64,000 nt of DNA, taken from positions 238,211,741 to 238,275,740 of the forward strand of contig CM041465.1 of NCBI GenBank assembly GCA_023213395.1, written 5' to 3'. The translations under genes were made by a program, and so were the position numbers. Below the pieces are notes generated by a model. It saw only the letters and a program-made list of their open reading frames with translations, made no database searches and was not told the DNA's origin. Of this stretch, positions 23,231-34,795 are shown piece by piece (position 1 is the stretch's first letter; every line of letters starts with the position of its first letter). The DNA is from Cycas panzhihuaensis (taxonomy: Eukaryota; Cycadophyta).

Positions 23231-24508
23231 GTAGTTATCATAGTGGACAATTGCGAGAACATTGACATTGCGATTATGAGCTTTATAGAGATATCGACTC
23301 AAGGAGACAAGCAGATACTAGGGAGATACAGCCTGCTGAAGGTCATTGGGATGTCGTAGTACACTTCAGACCTGCATCTCCTAGTCAACATTATCTCCCA
23401 CTGAGATCACAGGTGACACGTATATCACCTCCCCTAGGTAGGGGACATTACTATCACACTAGGAGATATATGGAGGATCCTGGGAGTACCAGCAGTAGGG
23501 GCACTAGTGTTACTAGGGGTATTAACTAGCAATGATACCACATACATGGAGGTAACTATATTCTTTACAGGTCAGGACAAGTAGAAGAGGTGGGGGATAC
23601 CTGTTTAGAGCATGGTCATGTCACAGATTCCTCGGGTTAGGAAGTTGATCACATTGGGCATTCTGTTCCAGATTTTCCAGAAATATAACTATAGAGATAT
23701 TCCTAGTAGCTGGATAGACATAGTGAGGAGATGTGAGGTCGAGGAGAGGATGGACTAGGCCACCCTGATAGCGACAAACTCGATTTCCCAACCAGACACC
23801 ATAAGAGTGACCAGGAGAGGAGGTTTTTCATACATCACATTTATGTAATGTTGGTTCTTTGATCACTTCATAGTGGTGGCACCAATAGGAGGGCCACATC
23901 TTATCTCAGTATGGGCTTCCATGGTCCAGAGGTGGTAGAACTAGTTCATGGGGACCGAGGATTAGGTACATGTCTGACGCTTGGTGGAGGAGACATCACT
24001 GGACCTCCTCACCATGGTATATTATACGATAGACCCATATAGAGGGGTGAGGTAAGACATTGATGATGAGGCAGGCAGAGCAAGAGGAGTTGAAGGTAGT
24101 CTTGGAGAAGATGACAATGATGGTGGTGATGGGGCAGGCCCATCAAGAGCAGCAGGTGGCAAGGCAGGTCCATCAAGGACCGCCAGAGGTGAGGCAGGGC
24201 CTTTGGGAGCCGCAGGTAGAGAGGCAGGTCCTTTAGGAGCGATAAGGAGAGGCTGGCCATCTCATACGCCAGTCATGAGGCTAAGGATAGTTGGGAGAGC
24301 CCGAGTAGTGGCAGCAGTGATAGCCGAGGAGGCTCGAGATGATACTCTAGCAGGCTAGGTTGTTGGCAAGGTGGTACTAGAGGAGGAGGAGGTACCAATA
24401 GCTAGGGGAGGTCCTAAGGAGGAGGTCGTCATCTGAGTCAAGGAGCTAGTAGTCTTAAGAGGTGAGATACTACTTTTTCCTATCGTCTTTCGATCACTAG
24501 GTATCTAG
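23231..24508 (+). pseudogene. PMD-like gene relic, unit 1, cut inside its intron
   Basis: It is collinear with exon 1 of the other PMD copies, including the region after VRKL, the DPYRGVR segment near 24030, and an array of imperfect repeats near 39 bp in the linker (about 24130-24250). The donor AGGTGAG is present near 24461. The match ends at 24508, about 45 bases into the intron, where LTR sequence starts. Many stops interrupt it. Confidence 0.65.
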
Positions 24509-26516
24509 AAAATGCAAAATCCAATACAACTTTAACTTACGATTTGGAGAGCAAAAGAAGTACTAATTAGAAAGTTGGGAATATACCTGGACCAAGATTC
24601 CCTCCATTTTCTATGCACAATAAGGCGACCTACAAATGAAACCAAGTTTACCCTTTCCCAAGGGGTGCCAAGCATGTATGGAAGAGATACACAATATAAC
24701 AAATAATAGGATTCATTATTCTTAGCCAAAAAAGAGTGTTTTTCACTACAACATTACTTCTTGTTCCTTTTATACCATTTAGTAAACAACATGGGAAAAG
24801 AAGGGGCAAAAAGAGAATGGGATAGATAGCCTCGGAATGGCTAACCCTTTGGATCGAGCGTGATCCATGCTATCCAAGTACTAGAGAAGATGAGGCAAGG
24901 TGAGTACAAGAAACTCTTGAGATGTGACTGAGAAAGCACGGGAAAATATTACCAATGTTGTCAATGTTGCAAGGGTTGTAACGTGAAACTATTGCAACCT
25001 TGATAGGGTTGAGCAAAAATGTGTAAGAGGCTACAGAATGGAGGGCTGGAGTCCCCTCATGTAGGACCTGCATAGTTGGTTCAAGTGCAGTAAGAGGCTG
25101 TCTATGTTGCTGCCATTAGTGGTCTTCTTTCCAACAACCTTTTAGGAGCTCAAGGAAAGCACAGAGGAAGAAGAGACAAGGAGAGAAGGGGGATTCCCTT
25201 GAGGAGAAGGCCTATTGGGTGTGGAACCCTACCTTTGCTCATTTCACTCTCTATGAAAATTTCTTCTTTGCTGGCCCCTTGCAGCAACCATACAAGAATC
25301 AAGAGAGAAAAAAAAAAAGAATAAGCAAGATGGGGAGGGTTTGCCTCCCACTTATAGTAAAAACTAAAGGAAAAATGTTTTAAGAATGTTAACAAATGAT
25401 GTTTATATTACTTAAAACAAATAAAGGATAAAACATTGGCTCAAGAGTACCTGGTATGGGTAGATAAGAGTTAGATCTACTAGCAAAATAGGGGAGAGAG
25501 ACCCACCCTACAAGCTTTAAAGGTGAAACCACGAAGAGCAGCAAGTCAGCAGGAAGTTGGCATGAAGAGAGTAGATCTGGACTTGGTGAAGCACTTGGAG
25601 CATGTCCTTCCCTTTGTTGGCCATGTAATGGGCCTACAACAACATATCTGGAGATGTAGGAGGTACATGGCAGGCTGAGACACTAGTGTAGCAGGATCTA
25701 TCCTTATTGCAGGGTATTTTTCTAAGGAAGTGCTAGGAGAGCTGAGTGAAAGAGAGTAAGAAGAAGCCAAAATGATGTCTTTTTTAGGTTTTAAACCTAA
25801 CCCTAACTTAATTGAGCGATTAGGGTTTGGATGGGCTAGGAATATGACTTAGCCACATGGAAAATTGATAATAAATGCAAAATTTACCATGACATATTTT
25901 TGAAAAAAGAAGTGTGACAATCACCTTGCGGTAAATTTCGTGGTACCGCGAAGTTTGTAGCAGTACCGCGATCTTCACCATGGTGAGATAACAGATAAAC
26001 ATAAATAAAGGAAGAAAAGGGTTAGGAGATCAGGAAGAGAGGTACCCCAGGCTTGGGGGGATGCCCCCCCTATCCAGATGGCTGGGGACAATTATGGGTT
26101 TGAAGAAACCTATGTCAAGTGAAATACAAAAGATCTAAAACTCCTAAAAGGTCGATAAACAAATGAACATATACCAATACCACCTAAGTAATGTGCTAGA
26201 GGTTGAGGTATGGAAATAGAGTTGTGAATAGGTCATAAGGGTTGAATGGTGCTTGGGAGAATGTGGAGGTGTATAAGAGGATTGTGGAGCACCATTGAGA
26301 TGAATATCCCTAGATCATCATAGGCTAAAGTGATGTCATACAGCCTTATCAGGCAATGGATGCATAATGGTCATGCAAATAAACCAGGTAATCATGCAAT
26401 GAAAACAAAGAGGTGCTTTAATTTACCTTTCTAAAATTTACTAAGGCAAAGGTTAGAAGTGTACTTGCACTTACCTGAGTCAACTCGTCCATACCCATTC
26501 TCGATAGTCGGGAAAT
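24509..26516 (-). repeat. Truncated LTR of unit 2
   Basis: It matches LTR4 from about 19020 to its GAAACA end (here GAAATA). The first 1.1 kb of the LTR, as seen on the plus strand, is missing. It is collinear with 46709-48723. The telo-box pair lies near 25798-25830 and an imperfect GGTACC palindrome near 25931-25955. Confidence 0.85.
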
Positions 26517-26844
26517 AGGGGCTGCTTATGCATCACCCTAGAGTCAAATGGAAGTGATAATGGAATGGGGGGATGCCCCTAGTTGTGTGAGTGCAAGGAA
26601 ATTAGTGGCAATAATTATGAACATGATTAAACATATGCTATGAATGAGATGTTATGTACATAGGAGAGTCAAAACAATGGGGATTATATATTGAGAATGG
26701 TATGAAGGATAGAGTGAAAAAATAAACCTGGTGGTCACCATAGTTTAATCTCATTAGTGGCAAGCTTTCAGAGGTGGAAACAGATCCCGACATAAAAGGT
26801 GGGACGATTTGGAACCTGTGTGCTTGGGTGACCTGACAAGTTTC
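26517..26844 (-). other. 3' internal end of unit 2, PPT region deleted
   Basis: The LTR joins directly to GGGGCTGCTTATGCATC, which in unit 1 lies about 215 bp further in. The PPT and microsatellite positions are therefore missing, and unit 3 has the same deletion. Confidence 0.6.
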
Positions 26845-27267
26845 TCAAGGAGGATCATCAAGAAGAGGTAGGTGATGCTTGAGGATAAAACAAACTAGGT
26901 CGTTTGCCTCAATGTTCTGGTCTTAAGGAATATGTCGAATATCTATAGAAGAAAAATAAGACAAAAGGGACCTAGCAGCCAAAGTGAGAGCCCTCAAGTA
27001 TGGGCAATACACCTAGTAAACCTAAGTGAGCTATGACACAATGACCTGAGAGTCACAAAGAAGGATGACGGGTCTACGGAGGAAGCGGAGCGCGTCAGTA
27101 AGGTCTTTTATAACGACTATATACTTAGCTTTGTTATTGGTAGCTTCAGGAAGGAAGACCCCAAAACAAAGATAGTCGTGTCCAGAGGGGTCATAGAGGA
27201 TCCACACAGTAGTAGAAGGGCCTGGGTTACCATGACTTCCACTGTCAATGAAGATGAGTAATGCCAT
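26845..27267 (-). pseudogene. aRNH of unit 2, catalytic Glu changed to Lys
   Basis: It starts MALLIFIDSGSHGNPGP and reaches CDSQVIVS before a stop. The motif NNEAEY is NNKAKY. It is nearly the same as unit 3 and probably inactive. Confidence 0.7.
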
Positions 27268-27837
27268 AGTAAGGGGATGAGGGTCTCAGATAGATGGTAG
27301 AAGAAGATAAGTGGCGACAGGGTCAACGAGCAAAGAAAGATATGAGAGGTAGTGCCGGGGCTATGAAGCACTCATAAGGCTATGAATAAGGACCTTGGAG
27401 GATAGGAGAGCCCTAGAAGGAGGCTACCCAGGGATGAGGAGACTAAACCAATAGAAGGAAAGGAAACTGCAGTGAAAAGGGCCTCTTCAAGGTCCTAAAG
27501 ATCGCTAAAAGGGCCTCAACAAGGTCTAGAATGGGGGAGGCAATTCCTTTGGGAGCCCCAAAGGCTCAAACATGCAGCAAAAATAGACTCAGGGCAACAA
27601 AATGAGCCAAACAAGTATAAACATGGGTATGTTTTGGGATGGTGTAAAAATCGAAACGGAAGGGGTCTATGAAAGACTAAAGGGGTCATCATAAATACAC
27701 CAAGGAGGCAAAAAATGGATGCCAAGGAGGTGAAATAAGGGACAAACCTAGAAGGAAAAAGTGATATAGGAAAAGAGGTAGTCACAGGGCTTATCACAGT
27801 AAAAGGAAAGGAGGAAGTGCTTGTCGGGGTCCCCGCC
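27268..27837. other. Spacer between aRNH and PMD promoter, unit 2
   Basis: It is collinear with 49474-50043. Nothing coding is supported. Confidence 0.45.
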
Positions 27838-28537
27838 TATATAAAGGAAACTCAACGAAAATGGAATTTATTTTCACGAGCTCACGATCGATCTGAAGCC
27901 CTTTCCTTTATGTAGTAGAGCACTGCCTAACTTTGGAGGCACGTAGGAGGAGATCCGACTGTCAGATCAAGGTGTAAAGATAGCCGATGAGATTAGGATG
28001 ACAAGATGGCAGTAGTGAGGCTAGACCTAGTGAGTTGATCACCCCCTATTTATTCCATTTCGCCAAGTACATTTAATCTATTTTTTATGTTTTTTGAGCT
28101 GATTTTTGGCCCCTTAAGGGCAGTTTGGGACCCTCTAGAGCCTGAATTAGGCCCAGAGAGGGGGAGGACTAAGGCATTAGGTTGCCTTGGTCCCAATGGG
28201 CCTAACTGTGGTCCACTTAGATGAAACGTTTTAGGTTTTTTGTGCATCCCCCCCCCCCCCCTCTTTTAAGGGGGGTATAAAGGGCCCTGCATTAAAAATC
28301 ATGGTGTTGTATAGTTTGCTGTGGGGCAACTAAGAAAATGTTGAAATCTTAGTGGGTCTTGTGTCAAACTTTATGGTACCGCAGAGTTTGATATGGGGTA
28401 GAGCAGAATAAGTAGAGAAAAGAAGAAAAATAGCCCGAAAAGGTGCCAAACTCAGCCCAGAGAGGGGGAGAGGCAACCTGAGGGTAGGCAGGCTAAGTGT
28501 GGAGTGTTCTAACTAATTGTTAGGTGATTTTTGCAAG
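27838..28537 (+). promoter_or_regulatory. TATA box (27838-27844) and leader of PMD, unit 2
   Basis: TATATAA follows CCCCGCC. The leader hairpin arms are 28364-28370 and 28385-28391 around GGTACC. A run of C lies near 28247-28261. Confidence 0.6.
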
Positions 28538-28999
28538 GAGTTATCACAGTAGGCAACTGCAAGAACAGAGGGATTTCTATGATGAGTTTTATTGAGATGA
28601 TGACATGGTGGGATAGACATATATTAGGGTGATGTGGGTTATTGAAGGTTACCAGAAGCCCCTAGTATACATCATATTAACATCTCTTGGTAGACACAGT
28701 CTCCCATTGGTATCACAGGTGGCACGTCTTCCACCTTCCCCAAGTGGGGCATGTTACCATCTTACTAGGAGACGTTTAAAGGATCCTAGGTGTACTAGCA
28801 GGGGGCGTGCCAGCATCATTAGGCATGTTGCCTAGCATAAATGCCACACACATGGAGGCGGCCACATTTTTTATTGGCCATGATAGGTGGGAAATGTGAG
28901 GGATATCAGTCTAGACTATGGTTATATCACAGATTCCTCGATTGAGGAAGATAATTACATTGGGCATTCTATTCAGGATCTCCTAGAAGCAAAGCTATA
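28538..28999 (+). pseudogene. PMD-like gene, unit 2, part before the insertion
   Basis: It starts after TTTTGCAAG by alignment and runs through the PMD core to the codons for NYR. There the plus-strand element is inserted at GAGAC. The gene resumes at 45606. Confidence 0.7.
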
Positions 29000-29004
29000 G
29001 AGAC
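29000..29004. repeat. Target-site duplication GAGAC (left)
   Basis: GAGAC precedes the TG of the left LTR and recurs at 45601-45605 right after the CA of the right LTR. Five bases is the usual size for Ty3/gypsy integrases. Confidence 0.95.
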
Positions 29005-31583
29005 TGTTTCCCGGCTCCCGGGAATGGATACGGAATCACCGACTCAGGTAAGTGTAGGTATGTTTCTCGCATTATCATCGCTTTCATTTGATGAGTGTTT
29101 GCTTGCATGTTTGCCTGTGTGTGGCTTTACGGGCGACTTTGTCATCATCCACACTTATTTTAGCCTATGGCGACTATAGCAGGGGCAGACTCCCAGTGAG
29201 TGTGGCACCCTGGTGGCCACTTCACTTCCTGCATCTACCCTCCTCGCCTTAAGATCCACTAGGTTTGCGCCACCTCCCCCCGCGTGATGACCCGTCATCA
29301 TTTGGTCAACTTGCCACCCTGGTTGAGCCCTATTTTTGCTCCTTTGGACTCGTTTATTGGCTTGTTTACCCCCAGGTAGGTGTTTCAGCCCCCCATTGGC
29401 CCTTTTTGTCATCTGCCGCTAGCCTAGGTTGGCTGGCCGAGCCTATTTCTGCCTCTGGGTGAATCTGGCAGAATTTTCAGTCTGCCGGAATATACTGTGC
29501 ATCGTGGAATTTGCAAAGTCTGACTCTTCTAATTTATTTTTTAAAATCTACCATGGTAATTTCGCATTTAATGTGAAACTGCCACATGGCTCGCGACTTA
29601 ATTCTCTCCCAGCCGCGCCCTAATCGCTCGCTTTAGGGTTTGGTCTGAGTACTTAAGCCATTTATGACTCATTTTTTAGGATTCTTTTGCTCACTTTTGG
29701 ATTGCTCTTCAAGGAAACAACATTCTGCTCTACTCTTCCTTGCTGTTCTGCTGCCATCGCTGGACCTACGTCCCTCCTATAGCACCCTACTCTCCTGCGG
29801 TGTGGCTAGGACATTCTCCCAGCCCCTCGTGCACCTTGGAGAGGGCCCCTTGGAGTGGTTCCAGTAGATCTTTGCCGAGGCAGGCCACAAGTGCCTCAAG
29901 TGCAGGTGTTTCCCTTCCAACCTCCTTAACAGGGTCACAAACCTACTGTACTTCAAATCTGGAGTGATTTCTCAGCCCCTCTTCACTGCTCTTTGGCTGA
30001 GGCAAGCCCCTTGCCTCCCTCACTCAGGTATTTCTTATTTTACATTGATTTTCTTGTGATATTTATGTTCCATTTCGCTTGCTCCTTGCTTGTCCTTGTG
30101 AGTTCGGTTCTTCTCCTTTTAGTGGGCTATTTTGCTACTGTCTTTGTGCCTCTTGCCTACGTTTGCTGTTCAAGGCAGTGGCATTGAGGGTTGGCATAGG
30201 CTTTGGGAAGGAGCTGGGTGGATTCCGCACCACCTTCCATGCTCCCTAAGTGGCTCTAAGCCCTCCAAAGCCTCCCTCTCGCCCCATGCTGCCCTTGGCA
30301 TGCAAGCAAGGGTTTGTAGGCCCTCTTTTGGCCGCTACAACCAGCACTGTCACAAGTTACAGTGCTGATCTGAGGCCCTCTGTTCAAGTTTGGGCAACTT
30401 ACATAAGCCCCAACCGTCTTTGCCTAACTTTCTTTCCGGCTGCCCGGCTTGCTCCTCATAGCATCCCGGTTCGCCGCAGGTTTTCCTTGGCCCCTCTTTG
30501 CCTCTTTTTGTTACCGTTTCTAGCCCTTGCTCTTGGCCTTGCCCTCGCTGCCTTGTGGCTCTTGGGGGGAGGTTAGGGCATCATTTATGAGGTGGGCCAC
30601 TCGAGGCTTCTGGGTCATTTTTGTTGCTTTGGTTACTCTCCTTTGTGTACTTTCATGGTTGGATTGATACTAACATGTGTATTTAGATTCACATTTATGC
30701 TATTTAGACATATATTGTTAGAATCTTGTATTGCATGTTAGTGTCCTTCCTCTAGGAAGGGAGAGGTTTCCATTACTTGCAGGTACTTGGGGAGCGTGGA
30801 GGATATTGTTCATCAGCTCTGTTGCCGGTAAGTGCCCTCATATACATCGTACTTTCACGCTTCTTTATTTGTTAGCATTTACTTCATTTCTTTCCTTGGC
30901 ATCGCATTTGGTTTTTTCTGGGGAAGGTAAGGAAGCCCCTTTTCAATCCGTCACAACATCCCACATCCAATGCGCCGCGTGGAGTAGCTTGGTGCCCCTC
31001 GAGAAGGCCTTCGTCATGCACGCCCTCGGTCCAGGTGCACGTCTTGCTCCACCTTGCTACCCCCTTTTCCTTTTGATTTCTCCTTTAGTAATTAGCACAT
31101 TGGAAAATAAAAGGAAAATTTGGTCTTGTATTTGGTTACGTTTCATTTATTTGTTCTATTACTTGCATCTTTATCACCTATAGGAAAGGTTATAGGAACC
31201 CCCCCTTCTCAACCTTTCATCTCCTCTTCTTAGCCACACAGGTCTCTAGCCTCCCGTGTTGCTTGTGTATCTGGCTAGCTTGTTTAGGCACTCTCGATCT
31301 ATTTTTCTTGGATCTTCTCCTTCCCCTTTCGGCCACCCAAGGGTGCGAGGGTCCTGCCCCCAGGTCAACCCAGGTTTGTCCTGCATATCTTCGCCCTTTG
31401 TTCGAAGTGGTGAAGGATCACCCGATAGTAGCTATACTCCATTGCAGATCTTGAACTCGCGCTCCGACGCACGGGGCACTCTGCGTGGTAATTACTTCCC
31501 TCATAGGTCTCACCTTCAACTATTTCACTACCCGCTCTTGCCACACCTATTAGTTAGGTAGCTATCCCATAGACGCGCATCCA
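29005..31583 (+). repeat. 5' LTR of the plus-strand element
   Basis: It begins TGTTTCCCGG and ends GCATCCA. A TTAGGGTTT telo-box at 29633-29641 and TACTTAAG at 29650-29657 form the likely promoter core. An upstream CCCTAA at 29619-29624 makes an inverted pair. The open frames inside are not conserved as proteins. Confidence 0.93.
29619..29657 (+). promoter_or_regulatory. LTR promoter core: inverted telo-boxes plus TATA-like TACTTAAG
   Basis: CCCTAATCGCTCGCTTTAGGG is followed after eight bases by TACTTAAG. The same arrangement occurs in the other LTRs of the window. A transcription start downstream is inferred. Confidence 0.5.
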
Positions 31584-31603
31584 CTAGCGACCATACTGGG
31601 GAC
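31584..31603 (+). promoter_or_regulatory. Primer-binding site
   Basis: CTAGCGACCATACTGGGGAC follows the LTR end. Elements A and C have CTGG at its start, so this copy has one changed base at the tRNA 3' end match. tRNA not assigned. Confidence 0.65.
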
Positions 31604-31757
31604 TGCTAGTAAGGGAGCTAGTTCTCGCTCTCTTCCGTTGGTTTCGCTACCTTTTGGTGATCCCTTTTATACCTATTCTGATCTCTACATTGGGCAGCCC
31701 CCAACGCGTGTGTTTTACCATCCTCCTTCTTTCCCTAACATTGTTGGTTGATCTCGC

Positions 31758-32640
31758 ATGCGACGCTTTTCTCGTCGCTTGCGCAGTTTACCCCCATTGT
31801 TAGAAGACCCCGTGTATCACCCTCTTCCTTTGTCAGATTCTGATTTGACTATGGAGGGATACTCTTCTGATTGGGCCTACCACACTTTAACCTGGGAAAC
31901 CCATGCTTTTCCTTCTTCTATTCCTGGGTCCACCCAAGAGGGTGATGAACCCCTTTATTACCCAAGTGACCAACACCTCTCACTTGATGTCCATCCCTCT
32001 ACCTATGCCGTAGAAGGATCCGTTCCTCTTGAGACTTGCCGCGTAGTTGGTGACTCTTATGAGGTGCATTCTGAGGAACCTACTTTGTTCGAGGTCCCAA
32101 TTACCTCTTACGAGTACGTAGGAACTCTTCCTGTTGACGTAGTTAAAGCTCTTAACGAGTGTCACCATGCGACACGCTTGCAACCGCGTCCTGGATGGCT
32201 TGAGGGTGCCCTTCGTGGAGGAGCCTCTTCCTCTTCCGCTCCTCCCCCACACACCTCATCCTCATCTACTCTTCCCTTGACAATGAACCCCTTTGTGCCT
32301 ACGCATGTGTCCCACTCGTTCTCTATTCCCGTGATGGGGGCATGTGTTGCGCCTTCCATTTCCCATCGAGATCCTAGTATTTCAGGATCTCCCTGTGGTG
32401 CGTCTTTCCCTCAATTGAAGGTTAGCATACCCGTTCCTAACCAAACCAATGTGCCATCCCCTAATGTGACACATGTTGCTCCTAGTAGGCCCACTGGTCC
32501 TACTAGTATTCTGACCACTAGCCACGTGGGATCTGCTCCCACACATCCTCCAACCCAACACCTTGGTGCTTCCTTCTACGTTCCTCCAGGGTATACTTCT
32601 CACCTTAAGGTGGTAGAGGAAGCCATTTCCTGGTTTATGG
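31758..32640 (+). pseudogene. gag N-terminal region
   Basis: The frame opens at ATG 31758 with MRRFSRRLRSLPPLLEDP, then SDLTMEGYSSDWAYHT, an acidic part and DVVKALNECHHATRLQP, followed by a Ser/Pro-rich stretch. The same order is present in elements A and C, so it is the true gag start. Near 32640 the frame shifts: the open frame runs on to 32837, but the sequence matching the other copies continues in another frame, which holds two TAA codons where element C has CAA. The predicted role is the N-terminal (matrix-like) part of the particle protein. Confidence 0.75.
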
Positions 32641-32875
32641 GGTGGATCTGCTACACCCATATGGGGTTGCCCCACCTACGGGTGGCCCATATCGGTAAAA
32701 CCCAGTTCCACATCCATCTTGCCTGCCATCTAATGCTATCCCATCTGTTGTGCCTTCGTAAGGGAACCCGATTCCCTTCCAAGGCACCTACCCCCATGCC
32801 TCTTTTCAGCAAGGGGCATTTCCTCAAGGAGGGTTAGGTGTCCCACCCCCATCCGCTCCTTGCGCATTACCTACT

Positions 32876-33835
32876 TTGACATTCATTGACCCTACATTCC
32901 AGGCAAGGGCACATCCCTTCATGGACTTTAGGTCAACCCCTCTTGCCGTTGAGGCGTTAAGAACCAACTTGCCGCCTCATCCCCCAGAAATTCCTAGATT
33001 CGATGGAACTTCGTCGCAAGACCCGGTGGAGCATATGCATAGTTTTTCTATGGCATGCATCAATTACTGGGCTTACGACCACATTTTAATGAAATTATTC
33101 CCGCGATCCTTGCAGGGCGATGCCCTCAAGTGGTTCTACCGTCTCCCTGCCCATTCTATTCATTCATTCCAGCAATTGGTGGACGAGTTCATCAACTATT
33201 TTGATGTAGCCCGTCCATTCGAGAGTGGAATGAAGTCGCTCTTTTCGCTCAAACAAGGTCACGATGAGATGAATCGTGACTTTGTGTGGCGATTCCATGA
33301 CTTGCTTCACTCCACTAAGGCAACATTGCCCGAGGAGCTGAAGCGAGACCTTTTCATCAACGCACTTCGTCCCGAAGTTCATGTGGAAGTCCTCAAGATG
33401 GGGGCGACCACATGTGACTCCGTGATCACCAAGTGTTTGGCATTAGAGGCTATTGAGATCCAAGCTGGTCTCAAGAAACCTCTTAAGCCCTCACAATGCC
33501 GTGAGGCACCACCTCTAACTAAGGATACCAAACCTTCACAACCTACTCGATCCTCCTCTCATATGACTGAGAGGACTTTAGACCCTCTCACATCAGCCAT
33601 ACGCTCATTCGAGCGTACAATGAAGGAACTCAAGCTTCAAGCTCCTTCATCCCCTACATCTAATAAACAAGTCCAACAAACTACCCAAGCTCCTCTTCCC
33701 AGGAATGGAAACGCCCAGTCCTCCCAAGTGAGAAGGTCTGACCCTCTGCTTGAGAAGAAGTGGTGCTCCATTCATGGGAAGTGCTTCCACGACGATTCAT
33801 GTTGTAGGGCCCAGCATCCAAAGGATGCCCCTTGA
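32876..33835 (+). CDS. gag: gag capsid and nucleocapsid part (319-codon open frame)
   Basis: It has the retrotransposon gag pattern: EIPRFDGTSSQDPVEHM, MKLFPRSLQGDALKWFY, FINYFDVARPF, QGHDEMNRDFVWRFHDLL and LPEELKRDLFINALRPE. The end has a Cys/His segment, WCSIHGKCFHDDSC, in the place of the zinc knuckle; it is not the classic CX2CX4HX4C. A TGA stops the frame at 33835 where element C has CAA, and the same frame continues into a basic Ser/Arg-rich tail and the protease. The protein would form the particle shell and bind the RNA. Confidence 0.85.
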   Translation: MTFIDPTFQARAHPFMDFRSTPLAVEALRTNLPPHPPEIPRFDGTSSQDPVEHMHSFSMACINYWAYDHILMKLFPRSLQGDALKWFYRLPAHSIHSFQQLVDEFINYFDVARPFESGMKSLFSLKQGHDEMNRDFVWRFHDLLHSTKATLPEELKRDLFINALRPEVHVEVLKMGATTCDSVITKCLALEAIEIQAGLKKPLKPSQCREAPPLTKDTKPSQPTRSSSHMTERTLDPLTSAIRSFERTMKELKLQAPSSPTSNKQVQQTTQAPLPRNGNAQSSQVRRSDPLLEKKWCSIHGKCFHDDSCCRAQHPKDAP

Positions 33836-34387
33836 CGTGATTCTTCCCCCAAACGGGCCTCAAGGCCTAATTTAGATCAACCAGTTCACAAGGATCCGTT
33901 CCCTAAACATGAGGAACACGATCGCAACACCCAAAACAAGAGCAACCGTAACCGAGGAAGATCGCCTAATCCCCGTCCTTCCCACGACAAAGGGAAGGGT
34001 GCCCAGAACTCATCTTCCTCCTCTCGTTCTCCTAGCCATCAGACCCCGTCACCTTCATGACCCCGGAACAGGGGGAAGAAGGTGATTCAGTTGCTTGAAG
34101 CAACTCCTACTTACGCCCTTACGCGATCTCAAGCCGCCAAGGAAGCGACGAGAGCTTCTTGTCCTTCCACTCCTTCCGACCCTCTTCCAGAGAACCTTCC
34201 TCCGGAAATCCCTCTCTTTCCCAAGGCTATTCTTGTACGCTCGGGTCGTTACGATTTCTGAAGGGTGCTTACCCAACCTACCACGAAGGGTAAGCCCTTC
34301 TCCATCGTAGACGAGCTTCATACGGTCGTTGCAGGGATGTCCTTGATGGACGTTCTGAGGAGTTGCCCCGAATAGCGGGCCCTCCTC
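33836..34387 (+). pseudogene. gag-protease linker, same frame
   Basis: The frame of gag continues as a basic, Asn/Arg/Ser-rich segment, then KKVIQLLEATPTYAL and FSIVDELHTVVAGMSLMDVL, also present in element C. Stops near 34059, 34259 and 34371 interrupt it. Two of these fit C-to-T change against element C. Confidence 0.65.
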
Positions 34388-34795
34388 TTGGAATCTTTAG
34401 GATCAAGTGATGCGCCTGTCCATGCTTTGGGAGTCGCCCAAGGTTGTGGACCCATTATCTCATTTGATCCTAAGAATCTTCCTCCCGCTGGTGAAAGGGA
34501 ACGTCAGTGGAACTTCCCATTCACCATCACCATCGATACGCCTGATTGTACCCTTCGAAGGACTATTGTCGACAATGGTTCTTCTGTCAATACCATGCCC
34601 TTGCGTGTCATGCAAGAGTTTGGTATTTCCACCTTGGAACCCGTTCCCTGGCGATGCCAAGGTTATGATGGTAGCGAGAAGACCCCTTTGGGATCTGTCG
34701 TGATTCTGCTCACCCTTGAGGGCAAGACCGTTCTTGCCGACGTTGTAGTCCTCGACGTTGACGTGGATTACAACCTCCTCCTAGGTCGTCCATGA
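34388..34795 (+). pseudogene. pro: Aspartic protease (pepsin-like retroviral fold)
   Basis: The active-site motif is IVDNGSSVNTMP, with DNG in place of the DTG/DSG of many families; element A/C relatives look the same here. The C-terminal flap strand VVVLDVDVDYNLLLGRP follows. A TGA replaces the Trp codon of GRPW that element C keeps. The protease would cut the gag-pol chain. It lies in the gag frame, so gag and protease were one polyprotein. Confidence 0.85.

Noticed and set aside
28247-28262. Run of C in the PMD leader of unit 2
   Set aside because: Homopolymer growth of a CCCC stretch found in the other leaders.
29664-31183. Open frames of 60-150 codons in the left LTR, repeated in the right LTR (43649-45179)
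   Set aside because: They differ between the two LTRs by frame breaks, have no domain pattern and overlap in several frames. They are non-coding LTR sequence rich in C and T.
31980-32675. Minus-strand open frames opposite gag
   Set aside because: They are shadows of the gag frame; codon pattern and conservation support the plus strand only.
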